Translations under genes and position numbers: made by a program
Part shown: piece after piece, positions 16,577 to 24,822 of the stretch
Position numbering within the stretch: the stretch's first letter is position 1
Layout of the letters: the number at the start of each line of letters is the position of its first letter
The notes under the pieces: model-generated
What the model was told of the DNA's origin: nothing
Seen by the model: only the letters and a program-made list of their open reading frames with translations
The model's database searches: none
DNA from: Allobosea sp. ASV33
GTDB taxonomy: Bacteria > Pseudomonadota > Alphaproteobacteria > Rhizobiales > Beijerinckiaceae
DNA length: 35,844 nucleotides
NCBI RefSeq assembly: GCF_016428755.1
Contig: NZ_JAELTI010000057.1
Coordinates: forward strand, 1-35,844
Direction: 5' to 3'

Positions 16577-18223
16577 TCAAACAGCCGGTACCGCCCGCCG
16601 CGCCAGCGCCGCAGCATCGACAGCCGACGGCAGATCGCCGAACTGTCCCGACCAGCCGCCATCCAGCCGCGTCGCGATGAAGGCATCCGCCACCGCTGTC
16701 GGCGCATGCCGCAGCAGCAACGAGCCCTGCAGCATCAACGCCAGCTTCTCGGTCAATCGTCGCGCCTGCCCCTCGTTGCGCATCATCTCCGGCAACGCGC
16801 CCTCCAGCCGTTTCAACGCCGCATCGTAGCGCCGGTCCGCCCCCGCAACCGCCAACAGCTCTGCCCGCAGCACATCGACCGCCCCCTCCTCGCGCACCAG
16901 CGAACGCAGCACGTCGAGGCAGATGACATTGCCCGAGCCCTCCCAGATCGCGTTGAGCGGCGCCTCCCGATAGAGCCGCGCCATCGGGTTCTCCTCGATG
17001 AAACCATTGCCGCCATGGCATTCCAGCGCCTCGGTGACGACCGCGGGCGCGCGCCGCGTGATCCAGTATTTCGCGATCGGCGCCCCGACCCGCGCCAGCA
17101 GGCGCTCGCTCGCGGACTCATCCTGCCGGTCGAGCGCCGCGAACAGCCGGAAGGCGAGCCAGGCCGCAGCCTCCGCTTCGATCGCGATATCGGCGAGCAC
17201 GTTCTGCATGATCGGATGGTCGATCAGCGCCTTCTGGAAGGCGCGGCGATGCTGCGCATGATGCGCCGCGAGCGACACCGCCATCCGCATCAGCCCGGAG
17301 GATGCCGCCGCGATATCGAGCCGCGAATTGTGGTTCATCGACAGCCCGGTTCGGATGCCGCGGCCAGGCTCGCCGATCAGATGACCGATCGCGCCCCTGA
17401 ACTCGACCTCGGAGGAAGCATTCGAGCGGTTGCCGACCTTGTCCTTCAAGCGCTGGATCGCGACGCCGTTGCGCGACCCGTCCGGCAGCCAGCCGGGAAC
17501 GACGAAGCAAGAGATGCCCTCGCCCGTCCGCGCCAGCGTCAGGAAGACGTCGGAATGCGGCACCGAGAAGAACCACTTCCGGCCATGCAGCGAGAAGGTA
17601 CCGTCGCGATTGTCCTCAGCCACGGTTTGCGTCTGCCTCAGATCCGAACCGCCCTGCGTCTCTGTCATCGCCGTGCCGACGGTCGCGCCCGTCTTCAGAT
17701 GCGCCGGCCCCTGCCGCGGATCGTAGCGGTTCGACGTGACGAGCGCCCCCCATTGCGCCCACAGCCCCGCATCCTGCTTCAGCACCGGCACGGCGGCATA
17801 GGTCATGCTGATCGGGCAGCAGATGCCGCTTTCAGCGCCGTACCAGAGATACTGCAAGGCAGCCCGCGCCACTTGCGCACCAGGCTCCGGCCGGTTCCAG
17901 GCCAGCGCATGCGTCTCCTGCCCGATGGCGAGCCCCATCAACTCGTGCCAGGCCGGGTGGAAGGTGATCTCGTCGATCCGGTTGCCGAAGCGATCGAAGG
18001 CTTTCAGCTCGGGAGAATATCGGTTGGCGAGATACGCAAGTTCCTGTACCCGCGCCGAACCGACCACCCGGCCCGTCTCATGCAGCCGCTCCTTCGCCCA
18101 GACGGCGCCGAAGGCGGCAATGATCCCCGGCAGCACCGGATCGGCGGCGAAGGCGTCGTAATCGGCCAGCGCCGGCACCTGATTGCTGACCTCCCAGCGT
18201 TCCGTTCCGCCCTGTCCGGTCAT
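16577..18223 (-). CDS. AidB-like acyl-CoA dehydrogenase
   Basis: The protein has 548 residues from the ATG at 18223, preceded by GGGAGG; the open frame extends 37 codons further but that part shows no family features. It matches the AidB branch of acyl-CoA dehydrogenases: AMTETQGGSDLRQTQT and GRKWFFSVPHSDVFLTLAR form the flavin-binding core, and ECHGGNGFIEENPMARLYREAPLNAIWEGSGNV is the diagnostic C-terminal segment. The extra C-terminal domain of about 100 residues is also AidB-like. Escherichia coli AidB (541 residues) binds DNA and belongs to the alkylation response; enzymatic substrates are uncertain. It diverges from a DNA repair helicase gene. Confidence 0.88.
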   Translation of the reverse strand: MTGQGGTERWEVSNQVPALADYDAFAADPVLPGIIAAFGAVWAKERLHETGRVVGSARVQELAYLANRYSPELKAFDRFGNRIDEITFHPAWHELMGLAIGQETHALAWNRPEPGAQVARAALQYLWYGAESGICCPISMTYAAVPVLKQDAGLWAQWGALVTSNRYDPRQGPAHLKTGATVGTAMTETQGGSDLRQTQTVAEDNRDGTFSLHGRKWFFSVPHSDVFLTLARTGEGISCFVVPGWLPDGSRNGVAIQRLKDKVGNRSNASSEVEFRGAIGHLIGEPGRGIRTGLSMNHNSRLDIAAASSGLMRMAVSLAAHHAQHRRAFQKALIDHPIMQNVLADIAIEAEAAAWLAFRLFAALDRQDESASERLLARVGAPIAKYWITRRAPAVVTEALECHGGNGFIEENPMARLYREAPLNAIWEGSGNVICLDVLRSLVREEGAVDVLRAELLAVAGADRRYDAALKRLEGALPEMMRNEGQARRLTEKLALMLQGSLLLRHAPTAVADAFIATRLDGGWSGQFGDLPSAVDAAALARRAVPAV

Positions 18224-18248
18224 TACTGCCACCTCCCTGTGGAACGGG

Positions 18249-18278
18249 ATATAAAATGATCGCTCCGGCAGGGCGCAA
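18249..18278 (-). promoter_or_regulatory. Candidate promoter of the aidB-like gene
   Basis: On the minus strand, TTGCGC (18278-18273) and TTATAT (18254-18249) are 18 bases apart. The -10 box is 25 bases before the ATG at 18223, leaving a short leader that holds the ribosome site. The match to the consensus is moderate. Confidence 0.4.
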
Positions 18279-18338
18279 TCCTGACATCGACGCCCTATAT
18301 TCGCCGGAGAACGAATCACGCACGAGCAGCGCATACCC

Positions 18339-20708
18339 TTGTCCGAGACCGACCCCTTTTCCGCTCCTCCGCCCCGCCCCGGCGGCCTCGCCGCGCGCGC
18401 TGCCGCGCAGCCGGCGGCCGGCTATCTTGCGGGGCTGAACCCGGAGCAGCGCCAGGCGGTCGAGGCGACGGACGGGCCGGTCCTGGTGCTCGCGGGTGCC
18501 GGCACCGGCAAGACCCGCGTGCTGACCACCCGCATCGGCCATCTGATCTCGACCAGCCGCGCCTATCCGTCCCAGATCCTCGCCGTCACCTTCACCAACA
18601 AGGCGGCGCGCGAGATGAAGGAGCGCGTCGCCCATCTCGTCGGCCCGGTCGCCGAGGGCATGCCCTGGCTCGGCACCTTCCACTCGATCTCGGCCAAGCT
18701 GCTGCGCCGCCACGCCGAATTGCTCGACCTGCGCAGCGATTTCACCATCCTCGACACCGACGACCAGATCCGCCTGATGAAGCAGGTGATCCAGGCCGAG
18801 GGCATCGACGAGAAGCGCTGGCCCGGCCGCATGCTGGCCGGCTTCATCGATAGCTGGAAGAACCGTGGCCTCGCCCCCAAGGACGTTCCCGCAGGCGAGG
18901 CCGCCGTCTTCGCCAACGGCAAGGGCGGCAAGCTCTACGCCGCCTATCAGGAGCGTTTGAAGGCGCTGAACGCCGTCGATTTCGGCGACCTCCTGCTGCA
19001 CTGCCTGACGCTGTTCCGCGACTATCCGGACGTGCTCCAGACCTATCACGACCGCTTCCGCTACATCCTCGTCGACGAGTACCAGGACACCAACACGGCA
19101 CAGTATCTCTGGCTGCGCCTGCTGGCCCAGGGCCGCCGCAACATCTGCTGCGTCGGCGACGACGACCAGTCGATCTATGGCTGGCGCGGGGCCGAGGTCG
19201 ACAACATCCTACGCTTCGAGCACGATTTTCCCGGCGCGACCGTGATCCGGCTGGAGCGCAACTATCGCTCGACCGGCCATATCCTCGCCACCGCCTCCAA
19301 GCTGATCGCCCGCAACGAAGGCCGCCTCGGCAAGACCTTGCGCACCGAGGATGCACTCGGCGAGAAGGTCACCATCACCGGCGCCTGGGACAGCCAGGAG
19401 GAAGCCCGCCTGATCTCCGATGAGATCGAGGCGATGCAATCGAAGAAGCACAACCTCGCTGAGGTCGCGGTGCTCGTGCGCATCTCCGCCCAGATGCGCG
19501 AGATCGAGGAGCGCTTCGTCCAGGCCGGCGTGCCCTATCGCGTCATCGGCGGCCCGCGCTTCTATGAACGCGCCGAAATCCGCGATGCGCTCGCCTATCT
19601 GCGCTGCGTGGTGTCGCCGACCGACGACCTCGCCTTCGAGCGCATCGTCAACGTGCCCAAGCGCGGCCTCGGCGACGCCACCGTCCAGCTCCTGCACAAC
19701 CATGCCCGCGCCACCGGTTTCTCGCTGATGCAATCGGCTCGCGCCGCGGTCGAGAGCGACGAACTGAAGCCCAAGGCCCGCACGGCGCTGCGCGAGCTGG
19801 TCGACGCCTTTGGCCGCTGGTCCGCACGGGCCGAGCACATGCCGCAGGGCGAGCTCGCCGAGCTGGTGCTGGAAGAGTCCGGCTATACCGAAATGTGGAA
19901 GAAGGACCGCTCGGCCGATGCCGCCGGGCGCCTCGAAAACCTCAAGGAACTCGTGCGCTCGCTCGACGAATTCCCGGACCTGCCGGCCTTCCTCGAACAC
20001 GTCTCCCTGGTGATGGATGTCGGCGACGGCGAGGCCGAGGCGCGTGTCTCGATCATGACGCTGCACGCCGCCAAGGGGCTGGAATTCGACACAGTGTTCC
20101 TGCCCGGCTGGGAGGAAGGGCTCTTCCCCAATCAGCGCGCGCTCGACGAGAGCGGCCGCGCCGGCCTTGAGGAAGAACGCCGCCTCGCCCATGTCGGCCT
20201 CACCCGTGCCCGCAAGAAGCTGAAGCTCTATTTCGCCTCGAACCGGCGCATCCACGGCCTCTGGCAGACCAGCCTGCCCTCCCGCTTCATCGACGAATTG
20301 CCGGAGGAGCATGTCGAGGTCGAACAGGCCCCGACCGCCTATGGCCAAGGCGGCTACGGCGCCTCGCGCTTCGACCGGATGGAGAGCTTCGGTTCCAGCT
20401 ACAACACGCCGGGCTGGCAGCGCGCGCAGGAGAACCGCGCGAAGAACAGCGGGTTCTCTGAGAGCGGCCGCGGCTTCGGCCAAGGTAATTTCGGAAGCTC
20501 CTCCCACCAGCGCGGCCCGCTGCTGATCGAAGGCGAGCTGACCGCCAAATCCTCAGGCGAATCCGCCTATGGCGAGGGTGCCCGCGTCTTCCACGTCAAG
20601 TTCGGCCCCGGCTCCGTCGCCAGCGTCGACGGCAACAAACTCACCGTCGATTTCGACAAGGCCGGTCGGAAGATGGTGCTGGATAGCTTTGTGCAGAAGG
20701 CCGGGTGA
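18339..20708 (+). CDS. UvrD/PcrA-type ATP-dependent DNA helicase
   Basis: The protein has 789 residues and a TTG start with a poor ribosome site. It is a superfamily 1A 3'-5' helicase, with Walker A GAGTGKT (53-59), DEYQDTN (246-252), GDDDQSIYGWRGAE, TLHAAKGLEFDTVF and VGLTRARKKL in the expected order. The C-terminal 130 residues are a Gly/Ser-rich stretch followed by GARVFHVKFGPGSVASVDGNKLTVDFDKAGRK, the small Tudor-like domain that links UvrD/PcrA to RNA polymerase. It serves nucleotide excision repair, replication restart and transcription-coupled repair. Both names, uvrD and pcrA, are used for this group. The gene is complete. Confidence 0.93.
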   Translation: MSETDPFSAPPPRPGGLAARAAAQPAAGYLAGLNPEQRQAVEATDGPVLVLAGAGTGKTRVLTTRIGHLISTSRAYPSQILAVTFTNKAAREMKERVAHLVGPVAEGMPWLGTFHSISAKLLRRHAELLDLRSDFTILDTDDQIRLMKQVIQAEGIDEKRWPGRMLAGFIDSWKNRGLAPKDVPAGEAAVFANGKGGKLYAAYQERLKALNAVDFGDLLLHCLTLFRDYPDVLQTYHDRFRYILVDEYQDTNTAQYLWLRLLAQGRRNICCVGDDDQSIYGWRGAEVDNILRFEHDFPGATVIRLERNYRSTGHILATASKLIARNEGRLGKTLRTEDALGEKVTITGAWDSQEEARLISDEIEAMQSKKHNLAEVAVLVRISAQMREIEERFVQAGVPYRVIGGPRFYERAEIRDALAYLRCVVSPTDDLAFERIVNVPKRGLGDATVQLLHNHARATGFSLMQSARAAVESDELKPKARTALRELVDAFGRWSARAEHMPQGELAELVLEESGYTEMWKKDRSADAAGRLENLKELVRSLDEFPDLPAFLEHVSLVMDVGDGEAEARVSIMTLHAAKGLEFDTVFLPGWEEGLFPNQRALDESGRAGLEEERRLAHVGLTRARKKLKLYFASNRRIHGLWQTSLPSRFIDELPEEHVEVEQAPTAYGQGGYGASRFDRMESFGSSYNTPGWQRAQENRAKNSGFSESGRGFGQGNFGSSSHQRGPLLIEGELTAKSSGESAYGEGARVFHVKFGPGSVASVDGNKLTVDFDKAGRKMVLDSFVQKAG

Positions 20709-20740
20709 ACACCTATGGGACGGAAGCCAATTTTGTCCCG

Positions 20741-20767
20741 CTGACGGACGCGAAAAAGCCCTATAGA
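20741..20767 (+). promoter_or_regulatory. Possible promoter before hicA
   Basis: CTGACG (20741-20746) and TATAGA (20762-20767) are 15 bases apart, a short spacing. It lies 34 bases before the hicA-like ATG in the gap after the helicase gene. This is a weak call. Confidence 0.3.
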
Positions 20768-20771
20768 TGGG

Positions 20772-20802
20772 TCGGTGCTTTCGACTACTCTTGAGGCACC
20801 GA
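20772..20802 (+). promoter_or_regulatory. Inverted repeat covering the hicA ribosome site
   Basis: TCGGTGC (20772-20778) and GCACCGA (20796-20802) are perfect complements 17 bases apart. The ribosome site GAGG (20793-20796) and the A of the start codon lie within the loop edge and right arm. It could be an operator for a HicA-HicB complex or an RNA hairpin limiting toxin translation. Confidence 0.5.
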
Positions 20803-20996
20803 TGCTCAACAACAGCGCCGACATCATTCGCCGCCTCGAACGCGAGGGCTGGGAATGCGTGCGCGTCACCGGCTCGCACCATGTCTTCAAAAAGCCCGGC
20901 GTCCGTGACACTATCGTGGTGCCGCATCCGAAGAAGAGTTTCGGACCGGGCCTTGTGTTGAAAATCTACAAGCAGGCAGGCTGGCCGCGCGACTGA
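20802..20996 (+). CDS. hicA: HicA-like mRNA interferase toxin
   Basis: The protein has 64 residues from the ATG at 20802, which has GAGG upstream; a start nine codons earlier lacks it. It forms one small double-stranded-RNA-binding-like fold (YcfA/HicA type): helix SADIIRRLEREGWECVRVTGSHHVFKK and strand TIVVPHPKKSFGPGLVLKIYKQAGW. The active histidine is in GSHH (His26 or His27). HicA enzymes cut mRNA when free of HicB. It is followed after one base by the HicB-like gene, in the usual toxin-first order. Length and motifs are intact. Confidence 0.9.
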   Translation: MLNNSADIIRRLEREGWECVRVTGSHHVFKKPGVRDTIVVPHPKKSFGPGLVLKIYKQAGWPRD

Positions 20997-20997
20997 C

Positions 20998-21285
20998 ATG
21001 ACTCACTATGTCGCCATCATCGAGGACGCAGGCCCCGACCATGCCGTCGGCGTCTGGTTTCCCGATCTGCCCGGCTGCTTCGCGGCCGGCGATACGCTGG
21101 ACGAAGCCCTAATCAACGCTCCCGAGGCCGTAGCGCTCTGGATCGAGGTTCAAGGCGGTTCGGCGCCCCACGCCCGCACCCCCAGTGAATTGCGCAGCGA
21201 CCCCGAGACCTCTGCGGACATGGCCGCGCACGCCATCGCCCTGATCCCGGCGCCTGGCCTATCGCTGCAACCGGCAGCGGAGTAG
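20998..21285 (+). CDS. hicB: HicB-like antitoxin lacking a visible DNA-binding domain
   Basis: The protein has 95 residues. The N-terminal 60 residues match the HicB fold: HYVAIIEDAGPDHAVGVWFPDLPGCFAAGDTLDEALINAPEAVALWIE, with the typical PDLPGC motif that contacts HicA. Many HicB proteins continue into a ribbon-helix-helix or helix-turn-helix domain used for autorepression; here the chain ends at IALIPAPGLSLQPAAE and no such motif is visible in this frame or the next bases in other frames. It should still neutralise HicA by direct binding. Transcriptional autorepression is doubtful unless another protein does it. It probably belongs to an operon with hicA. Confidence 0.85.
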   Translation: MTHYVAIIEDAGPDHAVGVWFPDLPGCFAAGDTLDEALINAPEAVALWIEVQGGSAPHARTPSELRSDPETSADMAAHAIALIPAPGLSLQPAAE

Positions 21286-21327
21286 AAGCGGCTCACTCTT
21301 GCCGCCGCTCCAGCGATACGACCGACC

Positions 21328-21750
21328 ATGCCTCCCGAGATCACCCTAACCGCCGCCGAAGACGACGCTTTCCGCAAGCTGCTCGGCGAGGGGCTGAAGG
21401 ACTATAACGACGCAGCGATCGGCCGGCATGATCGCCAGGAACTGCAGATCCACATCAGCGATCCCGGGACCGGCAATCCGATCGGCGGGCTCGCGGGACG
21501 CACCTCGCTCGGACTGCTCTTCATCGATACTGTCTATCTGCCGAAGAGCCTGCGCGGCACCGGCATCGGCAGCCGCATCCTCGCCATGGCCGAGGAGGAA
21601 GGGCGCCGGCGCGGCTGTAGCAAGGCCGTGCTCTTCACCATCAGCTTCCAGGCGCCGGAATTCTACAAGAAGCTCGGCTGGCAGGTCTTCGGCGAGATCG
21701 CCCCGAAGCCGCCGGGCGCGACCCGAATCTACCTGACCAAGGACCTCTGA
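21328..21750 (+). CDS. GNAT family N-acetyltransferase
   Basis: The protein has 140 residues and a single GNAT domain. The acetyl-CoA-binding loop is SLRGTGIGSRIL (about 73-84), followed by the helix MAEEEGRRRGC and strands ending FYKKLGWQVFGEI. The small size and lack of extra domains give no clue to substrate. It follows the HicB-like gene by about 40 bases on the same strand and may be read from the same message. The ribosome site is weak. Confidence 0.85.
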   Translation: MPPEITLTAAEDDAFRKLLGEGLKDYNDAAIGRHDRQELQIHISDPGTGNPIGGLAGRTSLGLLFIDTVYLPKSLRGTGIGSRILAMAEEEGRRRGCSKAVLFTISFQAPEFYKKLGWQVFGEIAPKPPGATRIYLTKDL

Positions 21751-21767
21751 GGCCCCGCAGATTGTTT

Positions 21768-21836
21768 TGAAATTCGAGCCCTCATGCTTCGAGACGCCGC
21801 AAAAGCGGCTCCTCGGGATGAGGGCTGAATATTTGC
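21768..21836. repeat. Short palindromic intergenic repeat, family C half-copy
   Basis: AGCCCTCAT (21777-21785) and ATGAGGGCT (21818-21826) are perfect arms. The interior runs CTTCGAGACGC, a small GC hairpin and CTCCTCGGGATGAGGG. It matches the right half of the longer element at 34529-34641. It lies between the convergent GNAT and HxlR genes. Confidence 0.75.
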
Positions 21837-21845
21837 AACTGGCGC

Positions 21846-22265
21846 TCAGGCGCCGCCTTCCCGTTCGCGGAACGCCTTCCGCGCGGCCGAAACCTCGGCG
21901 TAATAGGTCTCGGCCCAGGTCCAGACGCCGCAGAAGGCGGCGCTGAGCTCGCGGCCCAGCTCCGTCAGCGTGTAGTCGACATGCGGCGGGATCACGGGAT
22001 GGACGGTACGCACGACCAGCCCGTCGCGTTCCATCTCGCGCAGCGTCTTGGTCAGCATCTTCTGGCTGATGCCGCCGACCATACGCCCGACCTCGGTGAA
22101 GCGCAGCGTGCCGTGCTCCTCCAGCGCTTCCAGCACGAGCATCGTCCATTTATCCGCGACCTGCGCGATGACCTGCCGGACCAGCGACTCCACCGCCGGG
22201 CTGACCGGCGGGATCGCCTCGCTACGCTGATGCATCGCCGCCATGGCGGTCCGGATCGCTTGCAT
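21846..22265 (-). CDS. HxlR family transcriptional regulator
   Basis: The protein has 139 residues from the ATG at 22265, with AAGGAGAG eight bases upstream; a longer open frame upstream overlaps the divergent promoter and is not supported. The winged helix-turn-helix runs through VADKWTMLVLEALEEHGTLRFTEVGRMVGGISQKMLTKTLREMERDGLVVRTVHPVIPPHVDYTLTELG, the HxlR hallmark. HxlR proteins usually control a divergent neighbour in response to reactive electrophiles or aldehydes. Here the divergent neighbour is a short-chain dehydrogenase, so control of that gene is the natural inference. No cysteine sensor is obvious near the N-terminus. Confidence 0.9.
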   Translation of the reverse strand: MQAIRTAMAAMHQRSEAIPPVSPAVESLVRQVIAQVADKWTMLVLEALEEHGTLRFTEVGRMVGGISQKMLTKTLREMERDGLVVRTVHPVIPPHVDYTLTELGRELSAAFCGVWTWAETYYAEVSAARKAFREREGGA

Positions 22266-22282
22266 CCGACACTCTCCTTTTG

Positions 22283-22295
22283 GTGCGTATGGCAC
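22283..22295. promoter_or_regulatory. Possible HxlR operator
   Basis: GTGC-GTATG-GCAC is a short inverted repeat in the 100-base gap between the divergent HxlR and SDR genes. The arms are only four bases, so this is a weak candidate. Confidence 0.25.
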
Positions 22296-22366
22296 TTCTA
22301 CGCGCCTTCTTTCCATTGAAGAGTAACGGCGCCATCTCGTCTCACGCAACCACGAGAGGCCTTGCC

Positions 22367-23122
22367 ATGAAGATTTCCGGAAATACCATTCTCATCACCG
22401 GCGGCGGCTCCGGCATCGGCCGGGCGCTGGCCGAAGCGCTGCACGCCAAGGGCAACAGCGTCGTCATAGCTGGCCGCCGCGAAGCCGTGCTCGACGCGGT
22501 CACCGCGGCCAATCCGGGCATGGAATCGATGCTCCTTGACATCCAGGACGAGGCCGATATCGCGGGCTTCGCCCGGCAGGCGGTCGAGCGCTTCCCGAGC
22601 CTGAACGCCCTGATCAACAATGCCGGCATCATGAAGCCGGAGAACGTACCGGCCGCCGACAATCTCGCCATCGCCGAGGAGACGATCGCGACCAACCTGC
22701 TTGGGCCGATCCGCCTGACGACGGCGCTGCTGCCGCATTTACTGAAGCAGCCGCGCGCCACCATCCTGACCGTCTCGTCCGGCCTCGCCTTCGTTCCGCT
22801 GGCGCTGACCCCGACCTATAGCGCGACCAAGGCCGCGATCCATTCCTGGTCGGTCGGCCTGCGCGAGCAGCTCAAGCACACGTCGGTGGAGGTCATCGAG
22901 ATCGCACCGCCCTATGTTCAGACCGAACTGATGGGCGCACAGCAGGCGGTCGACCCCGCCGCGATGCCGCTCGCCGATTTCACCAGCGAGGTGATGACGG
23001 TCCTCGAAACACGGCCCGAGGCTGTCGAGGTTATCGTCGAGCGCTGCAAGCCGCTTCGCTTCGCCGAGGCCACCGGCACGTTCGCGCAGGTCTTCGCCGG
23101 GCTCAACGCACAGCACGGTTGA
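22367..23122 (+). CDS. Short-chain dehydrogenase/reductase (DltE-like)
   Basis: The protein has 251 residues from the ATG at 22367, with GAGAGG upstream. It has the classical SDR fold: TGGGSGIG (about 11-18) binds the cofactor, the Arg-Arg after the second strand (AGRRE) favours NADP(H), and NNAG and the catalytic Ser / YSATK form the active site. The overall pattern resembles the DltE-like group of uncharacterised oxidoreductases. The substrate is unknown. It diverges from the HxlR regulator, which probably controls it. Confidence 0.88.
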   Translation: MKISGNTILITGGGSGIGRALAEALHAKGNSVVIAGRREAVLDAVTAANPGMESMLLDIQDEADIAGFARQAVERFPSLNALINNAGIMKPENVPAADNLAIAEETIATNLLGPIRLTTALLPHLLKQPRATILTVSSGLAFVPLALTPTYSATKAAIHSWSVGLREQLKHTSVEVIEIAPPYVQTELMGAQQAVDPAAMPLADFTSEVMTVLETRPEAVEVIVERCKPLRFAEATGTFAQVFAGLNAQHG

Positions 23123-23134
23123 CGCGAGGCCGCG

Positions 23135-23527
23135 CTACTCCTCCCGATGGCAGCAGACGCAGACCTTGTTGCCGTCGGGATCGCGGAAATAGGCGCCATA
23201 ATAGTTCGCATGATAGTGCGGCCGCAGGCCCGGCGGCCCTTCGCAGCTCCCACCATGGGCCAGCGCTATCTCATGACTTCTGTCGACGGTTGCGCGGTTC
23301 TCGGCCAGGAAGGCGACCATGTGACCATTCCCTTGCGTGGCGGCCTGCCCGTCGAACGGTCGGGTCAGAAACAGCAGAGGTCGGTCGGAACCCGCAGGCT
23401 GCCAGGCGGCAGCCGCCGCCTTCCGATCGCTGAAGCGCAGTTTTAGCCCCAGCGCGTCGCAGAGTGCGCCATAGAATGCCTCCGCGCGCTCGAACTCGTT
23501 CGTTCCGACGCAGACATGTGAGAACAT
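23135..23527 (-). CDS. VOC family (glyoxalase/bleomycin-resistance fold) protein
   Basis: The protein has 130 residues, with GGAGG eight bases before the ATG. One VOC domain is made of two beta-alpha-beta-beta-beta units: FSHVCVGTNEFERAEAFYGALCDALGLKLRF and the C-terminal YYGAYFRDPDGNKVCVCCH. Metal ligands of the fold would be His4 and the Glu/His positions in the second unit. The closest typical annotation is a glyoxalase-like or lactoylglutathione lyase-like protein; specificity is unknown. The end is cysteine rich (CVCC). It converges on the SDR gene and diverges from prmA. Confidence 0.87.
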   Translation of the reverse strand: MFSHVCVGTNEFERAEAFYGALCDALGLKLRFSDRKAAAAAWQPAGSDRPLLFLTRPFDGQAATQGNGHMVAFLAENRATVDRSHEIALAHGGSCEGPPGLRPHYHANYYGAYFRDPDGNKVCVCCHREE

Positions 23528-23642
23528 CGCAGGGCCTCCGGTTTCCGAAGCTTAGGAATGCCCCGTGCCCCTCCGCAAGCGGCATCGCTCCGAAGCGCAG
23601 CGACCGCATGACAACCGCCCCCCGCCCTGCTAATCCCCCGCC

Positions 23643-24587
23643 ATGCGCGAAGGCCTCCTGCCAGCGACGGTCGCGACCGTCCTCGAACTCTCCACCTCGG
23701 GCGAACAGGCCCGGGCCCTCACCGAATTGCTCGGCGAGATCTTCGACCCGACCGAGACGGCGATCTCGGCCTTCGAGGTCGAGGAGGGCGTGACCACGCT
23801 TTCGCTGAACACGCCGTGGAAGGTCGAGATCTACTTCGCCCATCCGCCGGACGAGGAAGCGGTGCGCGACCTGCTGCGTCCGATCGTCGGCGATCTCGCC
23901 GACACGCCCTTCACCACGGTCAACACCAAGGACTGGGTCGCCAACAGCCTCGATGGGCTGAAGCCCGTCCGCGCCGGCCGCGTCCTCGTCCATGGCGCGC
24001 ATGACCGGCACGTCGTCCGCCCCAACGATGTCGCGATCGAGATCGAGGCCGCGCTCGCCTTCGGCACCGGCCACCACGGCACCACCGCGGGCTGCCTGCT
24101 GGCGCTTGACGCCGAACTGAAGAAGCGCCGCCCGCGCCACGGCATCGATATCGGCACCGGCACCGGCATCCTCGGGCTGGCACTCGCCAAGCAGATCAAG
24201 CGCAAGGTCGTCGCCGGCGATATCGACGCGGTCGCGGTCGAGGTTTCCGCCCATAACGCCCGGCTGAACCATGCGCCGAATGCGCTCGATCTCTATGTCG
24301 CGCCGGGCCTGCGCCATGCCAAGGCCTGGCGCCCCGGCCATTTCGACTTCGTCTTCGCCAATATCCTGGCCGGCCCTCTGAAGCGGCTCGCCCCGTCGAT
24401 CGCGCGCGTGCTCTCGTCGCACGGCACGCTGGTCCTGTCGGGCTTGCTGGCGATGGATGTCGCCGGCGTGGTCTCGGCCTATCGCCACCAGGGCGTCTAT
24501 CTCGCCAGCCACTCGCTGCGCGAAGGCTGGGCGACGCTGGTCATGAAAAAAGGCGGCGCCGCCCCCAGGCCGCGCCGCCTTGCCTGA
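23643..24587 (+). CDS. prmA: Ribosomal protein L11 methyltransferase
   Basis: The protein has 314 residues. An N-terminal substrate-recognition domain (to about residue 115) is followed by a class I methyltransferase domain. Diagnostic PrmA motifs are LAFGTGHHGTTAGCLLALD, the S-adenosylmethionine motif GIDIGTGTGILGLAL (167-181) and the substrate motif FVFANILAGPL. PrmA trimethylates L11 on the ribosome; mutants in Escherichia coli are viable. No clear ribosome site precedes the ATG. The C-terminal stretch PRPRRLA is basic. A perfect small hairpin follows the stop codon. Confidence 0.94.
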   Translation: MREGLLPATVATVLELSTSGEQARALTELLGEIFDPTETAISAFEVEEGVTTLSLNTPWKVEIYFAHPPDEEAVRDLLRPIVGDLADTPFTTVNTKDWVANSLDGLKPVRAGRVLVHGAHDRHVVRPNDVAIEIEAALAFGTGHHGTTAGCLLALDAELKKRRPRHGIDIGTGTGILGLALAKQIKRKVVAGDIDAVAVEVSAHNARLNHAPNALDLYVAPGLRHAKAWRPGHFDFVFANILAGPLKRLAPSIARVLSSHGTLVLSGLLAMDVAGVVSAYRHQGVYLASHSLREGWATLVMKKGGAAPRPRRLA

Positions 24588-24593
24588 CCTCCG

Positions 24594-24611
24594 GCGCTTC
24601 CGGAGAAGCGC
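24594..24611. terminator. Hairpin between convergent prmA and a small gene
   Basis: GCGCTTC-CGGA-GAAGCGC is a perfect seven-pair stem with a four-base loop, seven bases after the prmA stop. There is no T run on either side, so terminator function is tentative. Confidence 0.35.
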
Positions 24612-24637
24612 GAGGCCGTTACGCGAACTCGCCCGGC

Positions 24638-24766
24638 TCAGAAGGCGATATAGCCGTACTTCTTCTCGGCATCGGCCTGCAGGCTGCGGGCGTCGTGCCA
24701 GACGGCGGCGGTGAACTTCGCGGCGTCGGCGATCTGTTCGTAGATATGCTTGATGACGGCGATCAT
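24638..24766 (-). CDS. 42-residue hypothetical small protein
   Basis: The frame is ATG at 24766 to TGA at 24638. It has GGGGAG seven bases before the ATG, the best sign that it is translated. The peptide begins MIAVIKHIYEQIADAAKFTA and ends with KKYGYIAF; it is predicted to be a single amphipathic helix with an aromatic tail. It does not resemble a family I can name. It lies 56 bases after the 80-residue small gene on the same strand, and the two could share a transcript. It is too short for normal gene finding and might be missing from annotations. Confidence 0.6.
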   Translation of the reverse strand: MIAVIKHIYEQIADAAKFTAAVWHDARSLQADAEKKYGYIAF

Positions 24767-24822
24767 GATGAAGCTCCCCAAGGGTTGTCGGCTGCGCGGC
24801 TCAAGGCCGCAGCGGCATGGAT

